64,000 bases of DNA from Sequoia sempervirens (taxonomy: Eukaryota > Streptophyta > Pinopsida > Cupressales > Cupressaceae). The notes below the pieces were generated by a model. It saw only the letters and a program-made list of their open reading frames with translations, had not been told where the DNA came from and made no database searches. The translations under genes were made by a program, and so were the position numbers. Below, one piece after another: positions 23,270-36,000 of this stretch. Where the stretch lies: the NCBI GenBank assembly GCA_007258455.2, contig VDFB02193867.1:566955742-567019741 (forward strand), given 5' to 3'. Every line of letters begins with the position of its first letter. Positions within the stretch are counted from its first letter, which is position 1.

Positions 23270-26200
23270 CGTTGGTGAGTGATATGATGTACAGTTCTAT
23301 TGGATCCCTCACAAATATTTATATTAAATTTGTTCAGAATAACCAAGCTGTGTTCGAGCTTGTGAGATGTAGAGTCCTGGCATACTATCATTGGGAATAA
23401 GCAATTTGTTTGGTGAGTTGGGCAAAAATAAGGATGAAGCCAAACGATGGATTTTTTTGTACTTTTTTTTCCTAGTAAAAGAAATATTTTAGAGATGTTT
23501 TACATTATAACTATTTATTTTTGTTTAAAGAAATATTTTAGAGTCTTTTTAAAGCAAAGTTTCTTGTGAAGCTGAGGATTAAACTTTCAAAGTGGGTTGC
23601 ATTCCTATTCTTGATGATGGTGAGCTAAAAACATACACAAGTTAAACCCGAAGCTTGTATTACTAATTAGATATTGCAGGTCAATTTTTTATCATAGAAA
23701 ATACTCTTTATGTATTTAATGGAATAAGGAGTCAACATAATTTGTGAATCTATTTCTCACACTACCTATCTCTGAAATAAATTAAATTTTACTTAATGTA
23801 TGGTATTCTTAATAATTTTTTAATATTAATATTTAGATAATTATTATTACGAATTATATATATATGTTATGGTTTCATTATTAATCTAAACAAATAGTAA
23901 TTCAAATTTATATTAGAATAGTAATGATATTCATAAATATTAAGATTATAGTTTATATTAAATTTTGATAATCATGTTATATAAAAATTTAATCAAGATT
24001 ATACATATCATATCATTCAAAACACAATATTATTATGAATATTAAGATAAAATCATAACATAAAAATACTATGATAAATCACTAAATGCAATCATATACT
24101 CATGAGTGCACTAGTTGATATATAATATTTACTAGTTCACTGACTTAAAATAAATGGGCAACTTAAAAGTGAGATTTTTTTTTTTAATCTACTAGACATA
24201 TTGACACCAATACACCCTGTAAAATGTATCAAAACTATTCTCAAAAAATTGAATAGATACCTGAAAAGACCTTAACAACCTCTCAAGATCTCCAAAACTC
24301 TACTATTTAACTTGTACAGTTATGGGAAATTCAAAATATGAATAAAATTCCTCAAGAAATTCCCTTGTGTAACATCATATTACTACCTTCTAGGATTTGA
24401 GGTCCTAATTAAGAACCTTAAGAATCATCCACAAGTTGATGTCATTGAATCAAAGATGCTATAAAGATTATGGATAAATACACAGATTAGAAGATACAAT
24501 AAAAATGTTTGAAAAGTAAAAACAAGTACTTGGATGGTTATAGAATTTACTAAATAAAGATTGAATTAAACTAGTGCTCATGTATCTAGATTATACAAAG
24601 TTTTGAACATTAAATCATGTTGAAATTAAGATTAATAAACAATATTATCTAGGAAAGTTGACTTAAGAGCTAGTGCTAGTTTTATCCAATGTCATGACTA
24701 ATTAGTTTCTAAGTGTGTAGGTCACAAGTGGAAAGTCAACTAGAATAAAATACTTGTTTGGTCTATATGGAGGTAAAAGTGGTAACCTATTTTTGTAGAA
24801 ACGTACATGATGATAGAGCATAACCCAGGTTTGCTAGTAGACAAAACAAAAAATAGATTAGTGAAATATGAATTGAAAGTCATGTTATGTGCATAAAACC
24901 CTAGACTATGAAATCAAATTTTAGAGAATACTTAACCATATATAAAATTTTGTAGAAGTCAATTTTGGGTGGACCAAGAAATCGAGAATAATAACTTGAT
25001 TAATAAAAGTGTAAGGAAAAGGTAGTGTATGGATGGAAGGTCAATAAATAAAACTAGTTGCACTATGGAGAAATATAAATAATCACTTGAAGATAGAAAA
25101 TTAATGGAAGAATAAAATTGAAGAAATCAAGGATGAAAAATGTGAAAAAGGAAACATGATGGCATGATAATAAATTTATAGACTTGATGAATAAAAAAAT
25201 CATAGTTGAAGCTCCATAAATTTGATGCAATGTAAATACATATTATCTTTACTTGATGATGGTTTAACATAAAATTTATAATTTCAATTCCTAGTCCTTT
25301 ACATACATAGTTTAATTCTAAGAGACTATGATGAAACTTATTTCTATAAGAATCTAATGAATCCATTTTTACCAATTAGTCACAGTGATTACCATGCTAT
25401 AAGATAGGAGGAAAATATAAGGGTGGCCAAGTGGAGTAGTTGCACTACTTCTTCTAGTTTGACTATGCGTGATATTGGATTATCTAATTATAGCATAAAA
25501 AATGGTGACCCTTGACAATTTTACTCTATATTTGTCTCCCTCCTATGTGCTTGGACCTATTATGAAATTGCCCATTTTCATAAATGTTATTGGAAAATCA
25601 AACATGGGAAATAAAACTATGCATTTAATATTTCCCCTAATAGTTTTAATCCCCCAAAAAGGTGGATCTAATCTAGAGCACACTGCGCCCTAGACCACCT
25701 AATTTTGCCCCAAAATCAAATATGTCAGTGTTAGTAATTTATTATTTTAATTTCCAATTTCAAATCCAAGCTATTGGCATTTGATTTTTCAGAAATTATA
25801 AGAATTTTCTATAAATAGTATTTCCACCATTTTAATCATAAGACTTCAATTGAGAAAATCAAGTGTCCTAAAAAATAATTCAAGTGCAACCAAGAGAAGA
25901 ATTATCAAGATTATTGCAAAATTTCATAATTCAAGCATCATGTCATATGTTATATAATCTTGTCATCTATTTTATATGAATTTTATTTATTTGTACTAAA
26001 ACTTGTAGGTATTCAAATCAAGTTAACTCAAATCAAGCAACAATTGATCCTTGAAGGTGATGAGTGTGACTTCAATCCATCAAGGAGATCAAACCTGAGT
26101 GGTGAGTTTCAGAAAGGTTATCAATTATTTACTTGTTTATCAATTAGCCTCTATACATCCAAGTTTACACTCTCTATTATCATAATTTTCCATTATGGAG

Positions 26201-26277
26201 GTAGAATTAACTGTACCATAGAAAATGGATCTTTGGACATTTTCATGGTATTTTAGATCTTTCTCTCATGATGTTTG
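23270..26277. other. AT-rich intergenic DNA downstream of laccase
   Basis: Very AT-rich, with TATATATA stretches near 23850-23870 and stop-dense frames. Nothing is recognisable as a gene. A region at about 25800-26110 has a CTATAAATAG box and a TTGTAGGT...GGTGAG leader-like layout that may belong to a degraded LTR, but no ends were found. Confidence 0.4.
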
Positions 26278-28858
26278 TGTTGGAAGTGGATTCAATATGA
26301 GAGGGGGGGTGAATCAGAGTTATATAATTTTTAATTTTTGACTCTGAAAGCACAACAAAACTTTTTACTAATTTAAACTCAATGTGGCAGACTTGTTTAT
26401 GCAAGTGCACATTAACACTTTAAATCAGATTGAAATAAAACTTGATTAACATTTACAATTCATGTTAAAAGCATCATATGATATTGTTCAATTAGTGTGT
26501 GAACAATCTTGTATGTGCTTTTGAAATAGAAATACAACTTTTCCCAATGCACTTTTAATTTGCTTAACAAAAGGTTTTTTAACTTTGCATGACAAACTTT
26601 TGAAATAAGAACCTTTCAAGCACACTAAAAGTATCAGAGCATTGACTGAATGAGCACATTAACATGAAATAGAATGAGAGACAAATAAAATCACATAACA
26701 CAAAGATTTCCTAAGTGGAAAAACCCTCTTGGGGTATAAAAAAACCACTTGCTAAAATTTCCCTTTTATTAATCAAAGAGCACCAACTCCCATAATCTTT
26801 CCGAAGCACCAAATTCATCAAACATTCAAGATATTGCAACCCATCATAACCTTATAACTGCAATTATTCTTTGCAGTCATAAAATTACAATAGGATAAAA
26901 AATGATTTTGCAATAATTCCCAATTCAAAATAATCTATATAATGCAATCAGAGATGAAAAACAATATGATCCCACTCTTCCTCTTTACAGTATGATTTCA
27001 CAATAATATTATGTCCAGAATTTTTCTTCTCTTCACATTACACACCTTCAAGTGTTTTTTTACAAAGGTATATATATACAATGTTTGTAAAATAGTTATT
27101 CATCTTTGTCAAGAAAAACCTGTTTTCAATAACCAGACTTTATGAACTGATAAGAACAATATTTGATCATGATATCAATCAAGGATTTTTCAAAAAAAAT
27201 AAATGATACGAAGATGAAAATACCACTGTGAGATGAAACCCTTGAGTTTACACTCGTGTTCAAAGTATTTTCAGCTTAGTTAAGAAATTTGTTCAAAACT
27301 AAAACTAAGTTTTATTTTCCTCTTTTACTTCTCATTTACCAGATTAACCTTTGAAAAATAAAAATAGTGCATAGATATTACCTCTATCATCATGGATTTA
27401 AACTATAAACAAAATCCCTAGAGTTCTTCATGAAAAATTTCCCAAAGTACCGCTTCTAGCTCAAGCAAAGACCACCAACTATCTTGCCATCCATCAAAGA
27501 CCATCATAACTGAAAACCAAGTCAGAATACCACATCTAACATGCTCAACCTACAACTATAATTCTAGCATGGCGGTGCTAGGGTTCAAATTTTTGTTTAC
27601 CCTATTTCTTTATTCATCGAAACTCCAAACCAAAATGAAGGAAATTTGAAATCCTAAAATAATATTACAATCATTTTTAAATCCATGTCACCGAAATAAT
27701 GAAATATTAAATGAGTGCCAAATCATAATCCATGCTTGTTGTCCAAGTCAACATAGTCAACATGCTCATTAAACAATATTATTGTTGCTTCCAAGAAAGC
27801 AAACCAAGTATAATACATATGTCGACAATCCAAGTCTCTAAAAATATGTATTGACTGTTGTGCAATGTATAAGCCTAAAACATGATCGACCTTCAATCAA
27901 AAACCAAGGAAATGCCACCTTGCCAAACACTTTAAAAGTGATAACCATAGTGCATATTATCGGCCTTAAGTGCTAATGCACTTTAAAAACAAATAGAAAT
28001 GTCTTAATGTCGACCAACTTATATCACAAGTAAACCATATGCCAAGGTATAAATGGATATAAAGTGTGAAACCATATAACATGTGAAGCTCCAAGAATGT
28101 CAAAATACTCTTTGTAAGAAATGATATGAAAAGTATAAGTAATACCATTGCTTATGAAGCTACAATAGCTAACTCAATGATACAAGACTTACTATGTATC
28201 AATACAAGCATCTCCACCTCATGTATAATGCAATATCCCTTGTGAAGCTATATGTATAGCATGTTAACATATGCACCAAACTAATCTAGCCATGAAGATA
28301 AGAAATGAAAAAAACCAAATGATGAGTGTATATATTTTTACCAATGATGGAAAATGAAATACCATACTCAAGTGTCAAGAAGAGCATTAGTAAAATGCCA
28401 ACCCAAAAAGCCATGTACCAAATAATATACCATAACCTTGGATACCAAAGAATTATGAGACATCCATATTGAAGAACACCAATAGAATGAAGAACACCAA
28501 TAGAATGCCATGAAGACATAATGAACCTTTTCAATGATGCCATGATCAATCTGATAAAGAACAATTGATATAATATACCTATTGTACAATAAAGAAGTGC
28601 CAATCTGTCAAAATGAATTCAACTATTCCAGAATAACTTTTATTTGCACCTGAAGCTCAACATGATCAATACCACAATATGTGATGAACATATCCACCCA
28701 AATGCATCAAACCAAAGCATGATCACCAAACTACTGAATATGCCAAACTAAACACAAAGGGCACCAAGTATCATTAGTCATTAGACCAATCACTAATTAG
28801 TTCAATCACCAGTCAGTTTTGTCATCAAGGACAATATACCACAAAGAGAAAGCCAACA
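26278..28858. mobile_element. Probable 2.58 kb solo LTR (Copia type suggested)
   Basis: The segment opens TGTTGGAAG and closes GCCAACA, giving perfect 6 bp inverted ends TGTTGG/CCAACA. The five bases outside are GTTTG on the left and ATTTG on the right, a target duplication with one mismatch. Near the start it has GAGAGGGGGGGTGAATCAG and further in a GTGGAAAAACCC block, phrases common in long Copia LTRs. No coding region is present. It could be a solo LTR left by recombination, but no second copy is available here to confirm it. Confidence 0.55.
28471..28506. repeat. 18 bp perfect tandem duplication
   Basis: GAAGAACACCAATAGAAT occurs twice, head to tail, with no gap. Confidence 0.9.
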
Positions 28859-28863
28859 ATTTG

Positions 28864-31229
28864 ACTTATTTTTCTTTGATTTAATGTTGCAATGTAACTT
28901 AAACATTCAAATTAGGTCCTAAATATTCAAATTATGATGTCTTGTGAAGGTACATTGTAACACATTTCTACACTTTTCTAGACTCTTTCTATTATAATTC
29001 ATCTAAATATTACCTTTTTATCCCTTATCAAGTCCTATTTTAAAGTGTTGTAAAGTCTTGTAACAAGCTTTCACACTTTTATAGGCTTTTTATCACTATT
29101 TACATCTTTCTTATGTTTTATTTGGCCCCTTTATGTACTTATAGGCCTTAATTAAGTGTATTTTTGAATGTAAACCCGACAAACCTCATTAAATGCAACT
29201 TAATTCCCGACATCCACTTGCAAGCCTAGAGTGGGACCCATTTTCCATGGGTGGTGAATAAGTCCCTCTTCGCTCCAAATTCAAAATAATTCAAAATTCC
29301 TTTCAGATTTTTATTCATTAAGACCTTATGTTGGCCTGTGATGTATTATTGGGTAATTAGGGAATAAGTGTGCATAAATAAGTGTTTTTCTATTCATTTT
29401 ACACCTAATTCATTCAAGCATTCATCTCATTCGCTCATTCAACATCAATTATCATTCTTGCATTCAATCCATCATAGCATCATTTGATCAAGCAAACATC
29501 AAGCATCTTGGAACATCCATTGACATATCTTTAGATTTCTTCAAAAACATTTTAGTGAGTTTAGGATATTTGCATGTTGTTTATTCATCATTTCCTTCTT
29601 CATTTCATTTCATTTCTTTATCAAGGGTTTGATTACCAAATTGGGATTTGACCAAGGAAAATCCCTATGCTCTAACCCTTAACCATTTTTCCCTTCTTTG
29701 CATGTGTGTTTGTAGGTCTTGTAAGAAGATTTGGAAAAGAAATAGGTGTTGGAAAGTGGTCAACAAGTCATCAAAGTGTTTCAAGTAAGAAAAACCCTAA
29801 TTCAAGCTTGGAGACAACCTACAACCCATTGTTTGCAGATTTGACTCCATCAACCTGACAAGAAGACAAGTGCAGATTTGGACCTATAGAATTGACTCTT
29901 GAATTTGCATATTTTTTGGGAAGGAATGATTCGCCATTAGTGGCGAATGAGTCCCACCTATAGGTTGGAAATTTTTATTTTTTTAGAATTTAGTTCCTGA
30001 CAGTGAGAAACTAGTTCTAGGTCATTTTACCAATAGGAGGATTGATTCTACATCAGTGGCGAATAAGTCCCACTGGTCATCAATAGTTATTTCTTCTAGT
30101 TTCTAGAACCTTCTAGGATCAGCATTCAACTTCCAGGTGCATTATGTTAAGTCTCATTCAATTCTATTTGCATTTGTTTATGTTTTTAGTTCATTTTTGC
30201 ATCACACTATGTTTTCAAACATTGCGTATTTCATTAGTTTTGCATTCATTATCAGTCAATTTCACCACTTATCTTCATTTAGATAATTGAATATAGTCAT
30301 AATCACATCATACATTTCTTAGTTTGAGTGAACCACCTCAATTTTTGGGTTCTATCTCTCTCCTTTTAGGTGAAAAACCCTAAGTGTGCAAGAGAAGCAA
30401 ATAGAACACACCACAAAATTGATGGTTCAATAAATACAAGGTTTGAGTTAGGAAATCCCTTATATGGCACAACCCTTCTTCTCCTTTTTTGTGTGCAGGT
30501 TAGATCTAAAGTGAGTTGAAGGAAGATTGAAGGCTACTTATTCATTAATGCAAGTGTCTAACCATACAAGTTGATAGGTCATGTTATTTTCATTTTCTCA
30601 TCAACAAAAAAAGTTCCAACAACAAAAATAGAAGATTGAAGCTACAAATCGGTGTCCTAAAGCTTGTATTTTTAGATCTGCAAAAAAAGAGAGGATAGTC
30701 TAGGTCATATTGCACCCTACACTAGTAATATCAAGTGCATTTGTGTCTTTCTCATTTTTGGAACTTAAATTTATCTTTCTATAACCAATTTATTGTAAAT
30801 CATAATAGATCACTACATTTGAATATTTTTCATAGCTATTTTATTGCATTTAGAAATTAATCAACTAATCACTCATTCAAATTTATCACATGCAACACAT
30901 CATTTAACTACCCCACATAAATATTATATTAAAGCTTTGATCCATCATTTTGGCTCTGCCAAATAAGTTTGTAGCCAAGTGGTTCTTGAGGTCATACCAA
31001 ATCAATCCAAAAAAATTGGGAAGGGGGTCTTCATCGTTTTCCCAATCAAACACTAATGTTGAAAGAGATATCAATGTTATATTTTCTAGTTATTTTACCC
31101 TACATTAGTGTGCTACGAATTAAGTTTTTATATAAAGGTTGATTTTAAACAATTGAATATGCTAGGTTTATAACATGTCATTGAACACTAACATATAGAT
31201 TAGTTCTAAGGATTATCATCCTAATAACA
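28864..31229. other. Unassigned region, probably retroelement leader debris
   Basis: No gene is supported. A phrase of the type GGCGAATRAGTCCCAC recurs: about 29942-29957 and 30057-30073, with a looser form near 29250-29272. At 29929-29948 ATTCGCCA-TTAG-TGGCGAAT forms a perfect 8 bp hairpin. T-rich splice-acceptor-like stretches (TTTGTAGGT near 29710) suggest an untranslated leader. No LTR boundaries were found. Confidence 0.35.
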
Positions 31230-31711
31230 AAAATAAAGGGTCAATGCAGGACCATGGGGGTCCAAACTAGGCCCTTAAGTGGTAATGAAAATTGAAAAAA
31301 AAACAAAGTTAGACAACTTGACATAAAAAATTGAATAGGTTATTATAATTTGTAGAAAATTGAATGTAGTTTTTAAGGTACTAGTCCTTTTTTGGAAAAA
31401 ATGTAAATTTATTTAGTGAAAATTTGAAATTTTAATGCAGTAGTACTAAATTTTCAAGAAAAAAAAACAAGTGTATGTCTGACCAACCTAAGTACAATAA
31501 TTTTTTTTTGAAATTCTAAATATAAGAAGAGGACACATACTCAGATGTGTTACATTTAAAAAAAAAAAATCAAGTAAATAATTAGTTATCAAAATTTTAT
31601 TATAAATTTTTAAAAATATTAAAACTTGTTTGTTTGACCACCATAGCTTGGTCAAAAAATTATGAAATTCATTTTTTTTATCCTATAATATGGGAAGCAT
31701 AGAATATATTC
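31230..31711. repeat. Dispersed repeat, arm B, left of element B
   Basis: In reverse complement it aligns with about 100-605. It stops abruptly at 31711, where element B begins. The missing end of the repeat resumes at 46323 on the other side of element B. Confidence 0.7.
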
Positions 31712-32285
31712 TGTTGATGCTAAAAATTGACAATGTAACAGTGTCTTATGGGAAACTCAGTTTATGGGGGACCTTTTGCGCTAAACTGAGTGACCTCCAG
31801 ATTTTTAAAGAAGTTGACTTCTTCTATAATGGGGGCTTGGAAAGGGAAAAGGAAACATATATATAAAAATAAAGTATAATCTAAGGTGATGTGCCAAGAA
31901 TTAATGATAGGCATGATAAATCATAGATCTAAGGGCCTAATTGGTATTTGTAATGTCCCAGAAAGGCATAAAATAAAGATTAAAGCATATATAATCCATT
32001 CATTGACATAAAATAGCATTGCATACATTCCTACTGCCAAGAAGAGTCATAAGACATGATCTAGACCAGCAAACTTGCATTCAATTTATAGTTCTCAAAT
32101 GAAATATCCAGACAATAGTAGCATAGTCTAAACTTAATCAAATAGCATAAAAGAACAGAAAGGTCGAACAATTGGCACAGTCTGAGAGTCTTTGCAATAA
32201 TAAAAAACATAATAAAGGCTTGGTGTCTTATCTAAAATTAGTGTTCTTCTAAAAATCTAGACACTTCCCTCAAAACAAAGAGAAG

Positions 32286-32293
32286 TATATATA
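32286..32293 (-). promoter_or_regulatory. TATA box in element B 3' LTR
   Basis: TATATATA in an AGCTATATATACTTC context on the sense strand. It is conserved in the other LTR at 45700-45707. Confidence 0.6.
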
Positions 32294-32514
32294 GCTGAAA
32301 CTCCCTCCGTTTTGGCGAGCAATAACAAAAAAGATTTTAGGATCCCTAGCAATGGTGCAAAATTGAATATTCCTCCAGATCATTGTAACACAAAAGATTT
32401 GAAACCAATCATCTAGTTGTTCCAAGCCCAGGTGCATCCTCTACAAATGATGGTAGTGGTCCCAACGAGGTCAAGTAGACAAGTGTCACTACCCCATAAA
32501 GAGAAAGCGATTAT

Positions 32515-32731
32515 GACACATGGCAACTAGTTGTGGTGTTTGGTTCTCTGTATCCATAGCCCAAATACAAAAATTATCAAAGAAACATGTGGCAGTATAG
32601 CACAACTTGTATAAGTCTTTATCATTCATTGTCAAATGCTTGCATGAACGGTGACATGTGGCGTGTGGGTAGAGCTCTACTCAAAAGTGAAGGGAAGCGG
32701 TCATCAATTGTGTGCAATGATGATACGTGGC
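32515..32731 (-). promoter_or_regulatory. Array of CACGTG/ACGTGGC-like words upstream of the LTR TATA box
   Basis: GACACATGGC (32515), AACATGTGGC (32584), GACATGTGGC (32653) and ATACGTGGC (32723) recur about every 69-70 bp. A weaker one lies at 32827. The other LTR keeps the array at about 45930, 46000, 46067, 46136 and 46205, some as perfect ACACGTG. In plants these are G-box/ABRE-like sites bound by bZIP and bHLH factors. They lie 220-440 bp upstream of the TATA box on the sense strand. Confidence 0.5.
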
Positions 32732-33006
32732 AGCAGAGTGGGGCCTCCTTTAAATGTAAAGGAAGGAAAACCTTTAGGGAGCATGGAGAAAAAACATGGA
32801 GGAGGCAACAAAGTTCTAACAAAAAGGACGAGTGGCTTATTTGCGATGTGTAGGCTGATACTTAACTAAAAATATATAACTGAAGGGAGCTTGATGAATA
32901 TTTATTCATAGCTTTTGGCGACTATCAGAGGAATTTTTCTTATGGAACGGAGAACCCAAAATTTCTCTGGTTTGCATACCAGAGCACCATTCATTAGGTG
33001 ACGAAG

Positions 33007-36000
33007 CTAGAGCTTGCAAAGAGTGACCTGTAGGGGTGACCACTCATCCTCAGATGGCCCTACTATGTTGCACTGTGCTCCACCCAGGTTGAGTGCTTCC
33101 CTATAAGATAGTGTCTTGGGAAAACCAGCCCCTACCTCATAATAATAGAATAGATGTGAAAGAGGATGAATACCCCCCTTAATGTTAATTGCGGTGGGAG
33201 GATGGCTATAATTCTGGAAAGCAACTGAGTCATTTTCCTTCTCCTCTATTATTTCTGCAATATATTCGGCTATAGCAATACAACCATCTTCAAGGAACGG
33301 AGATGACATACCCATCTCACTTAACCTGGAGAAACTTTCCCACATGTTGTCCATTGTCTGGTTCATAGTAGCTATGACCGCCCTAGTGTGCTAGAAGGCT
33401 AAGTGGCAATGGATAAATTTGGTTGCTATCTAAGCGGTTGCATCTCAATCCTCAGTTCCTGCCTTGGTGAGGTCTTCATCAGAGACCGAATACAACTTGG
33501 TGAGAAGATTCTTTGCTTCTAGAATCCTTTCTGAGATAAATTGCGAGAATTGCTCAATTGCACCATGAACCTCCTGGCTTATTTTTGCTGCCTTAGAAAT
33601 GAATCGAAGCATGGGTTGTAGTGTTAGGAAAAAAAAATTAATCATTTCACACCAAGAAACATACAACTGCCTAACCAATGGAATAAGGTATGGATGGGTA
33701 GGGGAGGTTGGGAGAGAGCTCTTCAAAAAGGAGATCTCTACATCGTTTGAGTTAATGATCTCAACTAATTCTGCAAATTTCCTTTTTTTGGACGTTAGTT
33801 GCTCCTTAGAGTTGCTCATTTCTTTATGCCAGTTTTCCTTGGCTCAGGAGTGGTTTACCAATTGTATGTTAAGAGAGGACTTTGTCTCCTGAAGTTCTTT
33901 TTCTATTTGGTCCTTTTGGCCCTCAAATTTGACATCTTTCCCCTATAACTTTTTCTCATATTGAGCCTGCTGATGCTCTAAGGCCTCATTCTTTTATGCC
34001 ATCCCTTGATCATATTCAATGTGACACTACTCTAACTCTTCATTTCTTAGCTGCAAATTTTGTTCTACCAGAGTCAATTGGCTCTGGTATCCCTAATTCT
34101 TAGTATGCAGTTCATTAACCATAGTGGGGTCGATAGTCTGAACCTTCACAAGCTCCCCCTAAAGTCTATTCCTTTCCTCTTCTACTATCAGTGACCTCTC
34201 TGTTAAGTGCACAACATCCACTTCTAGGGATGTCTCCCTTTTCTCCAAAAAACTATGCTTTTCCTTTAATGATTTAAGTTTCTTATCCACTTTCTTCAGC
34301 TGACAACCAGTTTTAAGGAAGTCAGAGGTGACCACTCGTTGCGTTTCCTCCATAAGCTCAACTTTATCCTATGGTCGGACTACCTTCATGTCAAGCCCTA
34401 CTGCATATACTTCGTAGTCTTCTAGATGCATCTCCCCTTGTAACTTGGTTACCTTTAGGTACATGGTTGCAAATTTCATCTCCTGTTGGGTCTCATCATA
34501 GAGAGTTTACATCTTTGGCCTTGCACTTTCGCATTCTATTTGCACATGCTTCCCTTATGGAGTCAATCTGTGCCATGAATTGTGCCAGTGACGAGACTAG
34601 CCCACCTATGAATGGAGTGCCAGGAAGTAGGGAATATGGATAGGTAACTTTGATAGGCCCAAGCATTTTCTTTTTCTAGAGAGTGATAGTTTGTGGGGAG
34701 AAGGGAGGCACATTCCAAAGTTTGGTTTGAGAACCAGTAGAAGGGCTTGTCATTTTCCAAGGTTCAATTGGTGAATCAGTGGAAGGACTCATGGGATAAA
34801 ATGGTGAAGGAGTTGTCATCATGGAGTCTGCCTGCTATGAGAGAAAGGGAGGATTTGTAATGATAATAGAAGTAGGGGTGTCAACAGCGGGTAAACCTTT
34901 GGAAAGTGAGGCAAGGAAGGATTGACTGACAACAGCTGGCATAAGGGTTCACAAAGGAGTAAAGGTGAATGGAGTGACCTATGAGAACTAGGCAAAACCT
35001 CCTGCATGCATTGGATCAAAGGTGGGAAACAAAGGGCCAACACCCATGGTGGCGGTTGCCACAGAGACGGTGGAGAATACCAAGGACCGAGAAGCAAGAG
35101 AAGAAGGAAAAAAAATTACCTATTGACTAGTCGATGGTGGTTCTTGACTCATCACCGAATCTTCCTCTCCTTTGAGTTCTTGGCTAGTTGTAAGCACCTA
35201 GCTTGTAGTGGGTTCTTGTGAACTCTCTCCAACAATAGTTTATGTACATTGCCACTTCGTAGGCAGGGTTTCCCCAACCTTGGTAGTTATTGTCGGCTGC
35301 TGCTGTAACACTCTAGTTGCCTTAGTAGCCCAAGTGAGTGTGTGTGAAGCCCTCAATACATTGAACTGCACATTTGTAGCTACATAGGTGGGTTGTCCTG
35401 TAGAGCTTCTCTCTTGTGACGCAGGGAATGTGAAAGTTTCAGATTCTTCTTGTTCTTATTCTTCAGAACCACTTTTCAAGTCATTTCCTTTATTGGTACT
35501 AGAGTCAGAGGTTGCTTGCTCATCATCCCACCATTTTTCAAATACTTTTTCATCCTTCAAGCTTCCATAAGGAGCATCCAATTGTTTTGTTTCTTGGCAA
35601 TATCTTGTGAAGGCTCTTATTTTCTCATTAGTCCATTCTTCTTCTTTCCACAAATTTTTGTACATGGTGCACTCCATTTGGACACTATCCTTAGCCTCCT
35701 CCACAATGAAGTAAATTTTTTTCCATAGCTCTCGTTGGTCCTATGTGAAGATACGCCCTAGTTCAACAAAAATTTCATCCTTGTCCTCCTGCGAGTTGCG
35801 CCTTTTTCCCCAATAGGGTTAAGGAGTGTGAATAACCTTCATGTGTGGCTATGGAAAATCATTGAAAGGATTGTACTCCCATTTATCACATATCAAAACC
35901 AACCCTAAGTGAGCTAGTTTATCTTGTAATAGATGGTGCAACTGTTTCTTTGTCAAGGCCACTGTTTTGAAACTCTTTAGACAAGAATCCTTTCCTCTTG

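Larger units (their letters stand above)
31712..32908 (-). repeat. 3' LTR of element B
   Basis: It begins TGTTGATGC on the plus strand and ends TTTATTCA. It aligns throughout with 45121-46322. Its sense-strand promoter (TATA at 32286-32293) and an upstream array of CACGTG-like words are described separately. The polypurine tract expected next to it (plus-strand 32909 onward) is poor. Confidence 0.82.

Noticed and set aside
25800..26260. Possible small gene with CTATAAATAG and an open frame at 25960-26256
   Set aside because: No domain, poor codon pattern, and the layout looks more like a retroelement leader. No ends were found to support an element call.
32587..32869. Overlapping ORFs inside the 3' LTR of element B
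   Set aside because: They fall in the promoter part of the LTR, are not kept open in the other LTR and lack homology.
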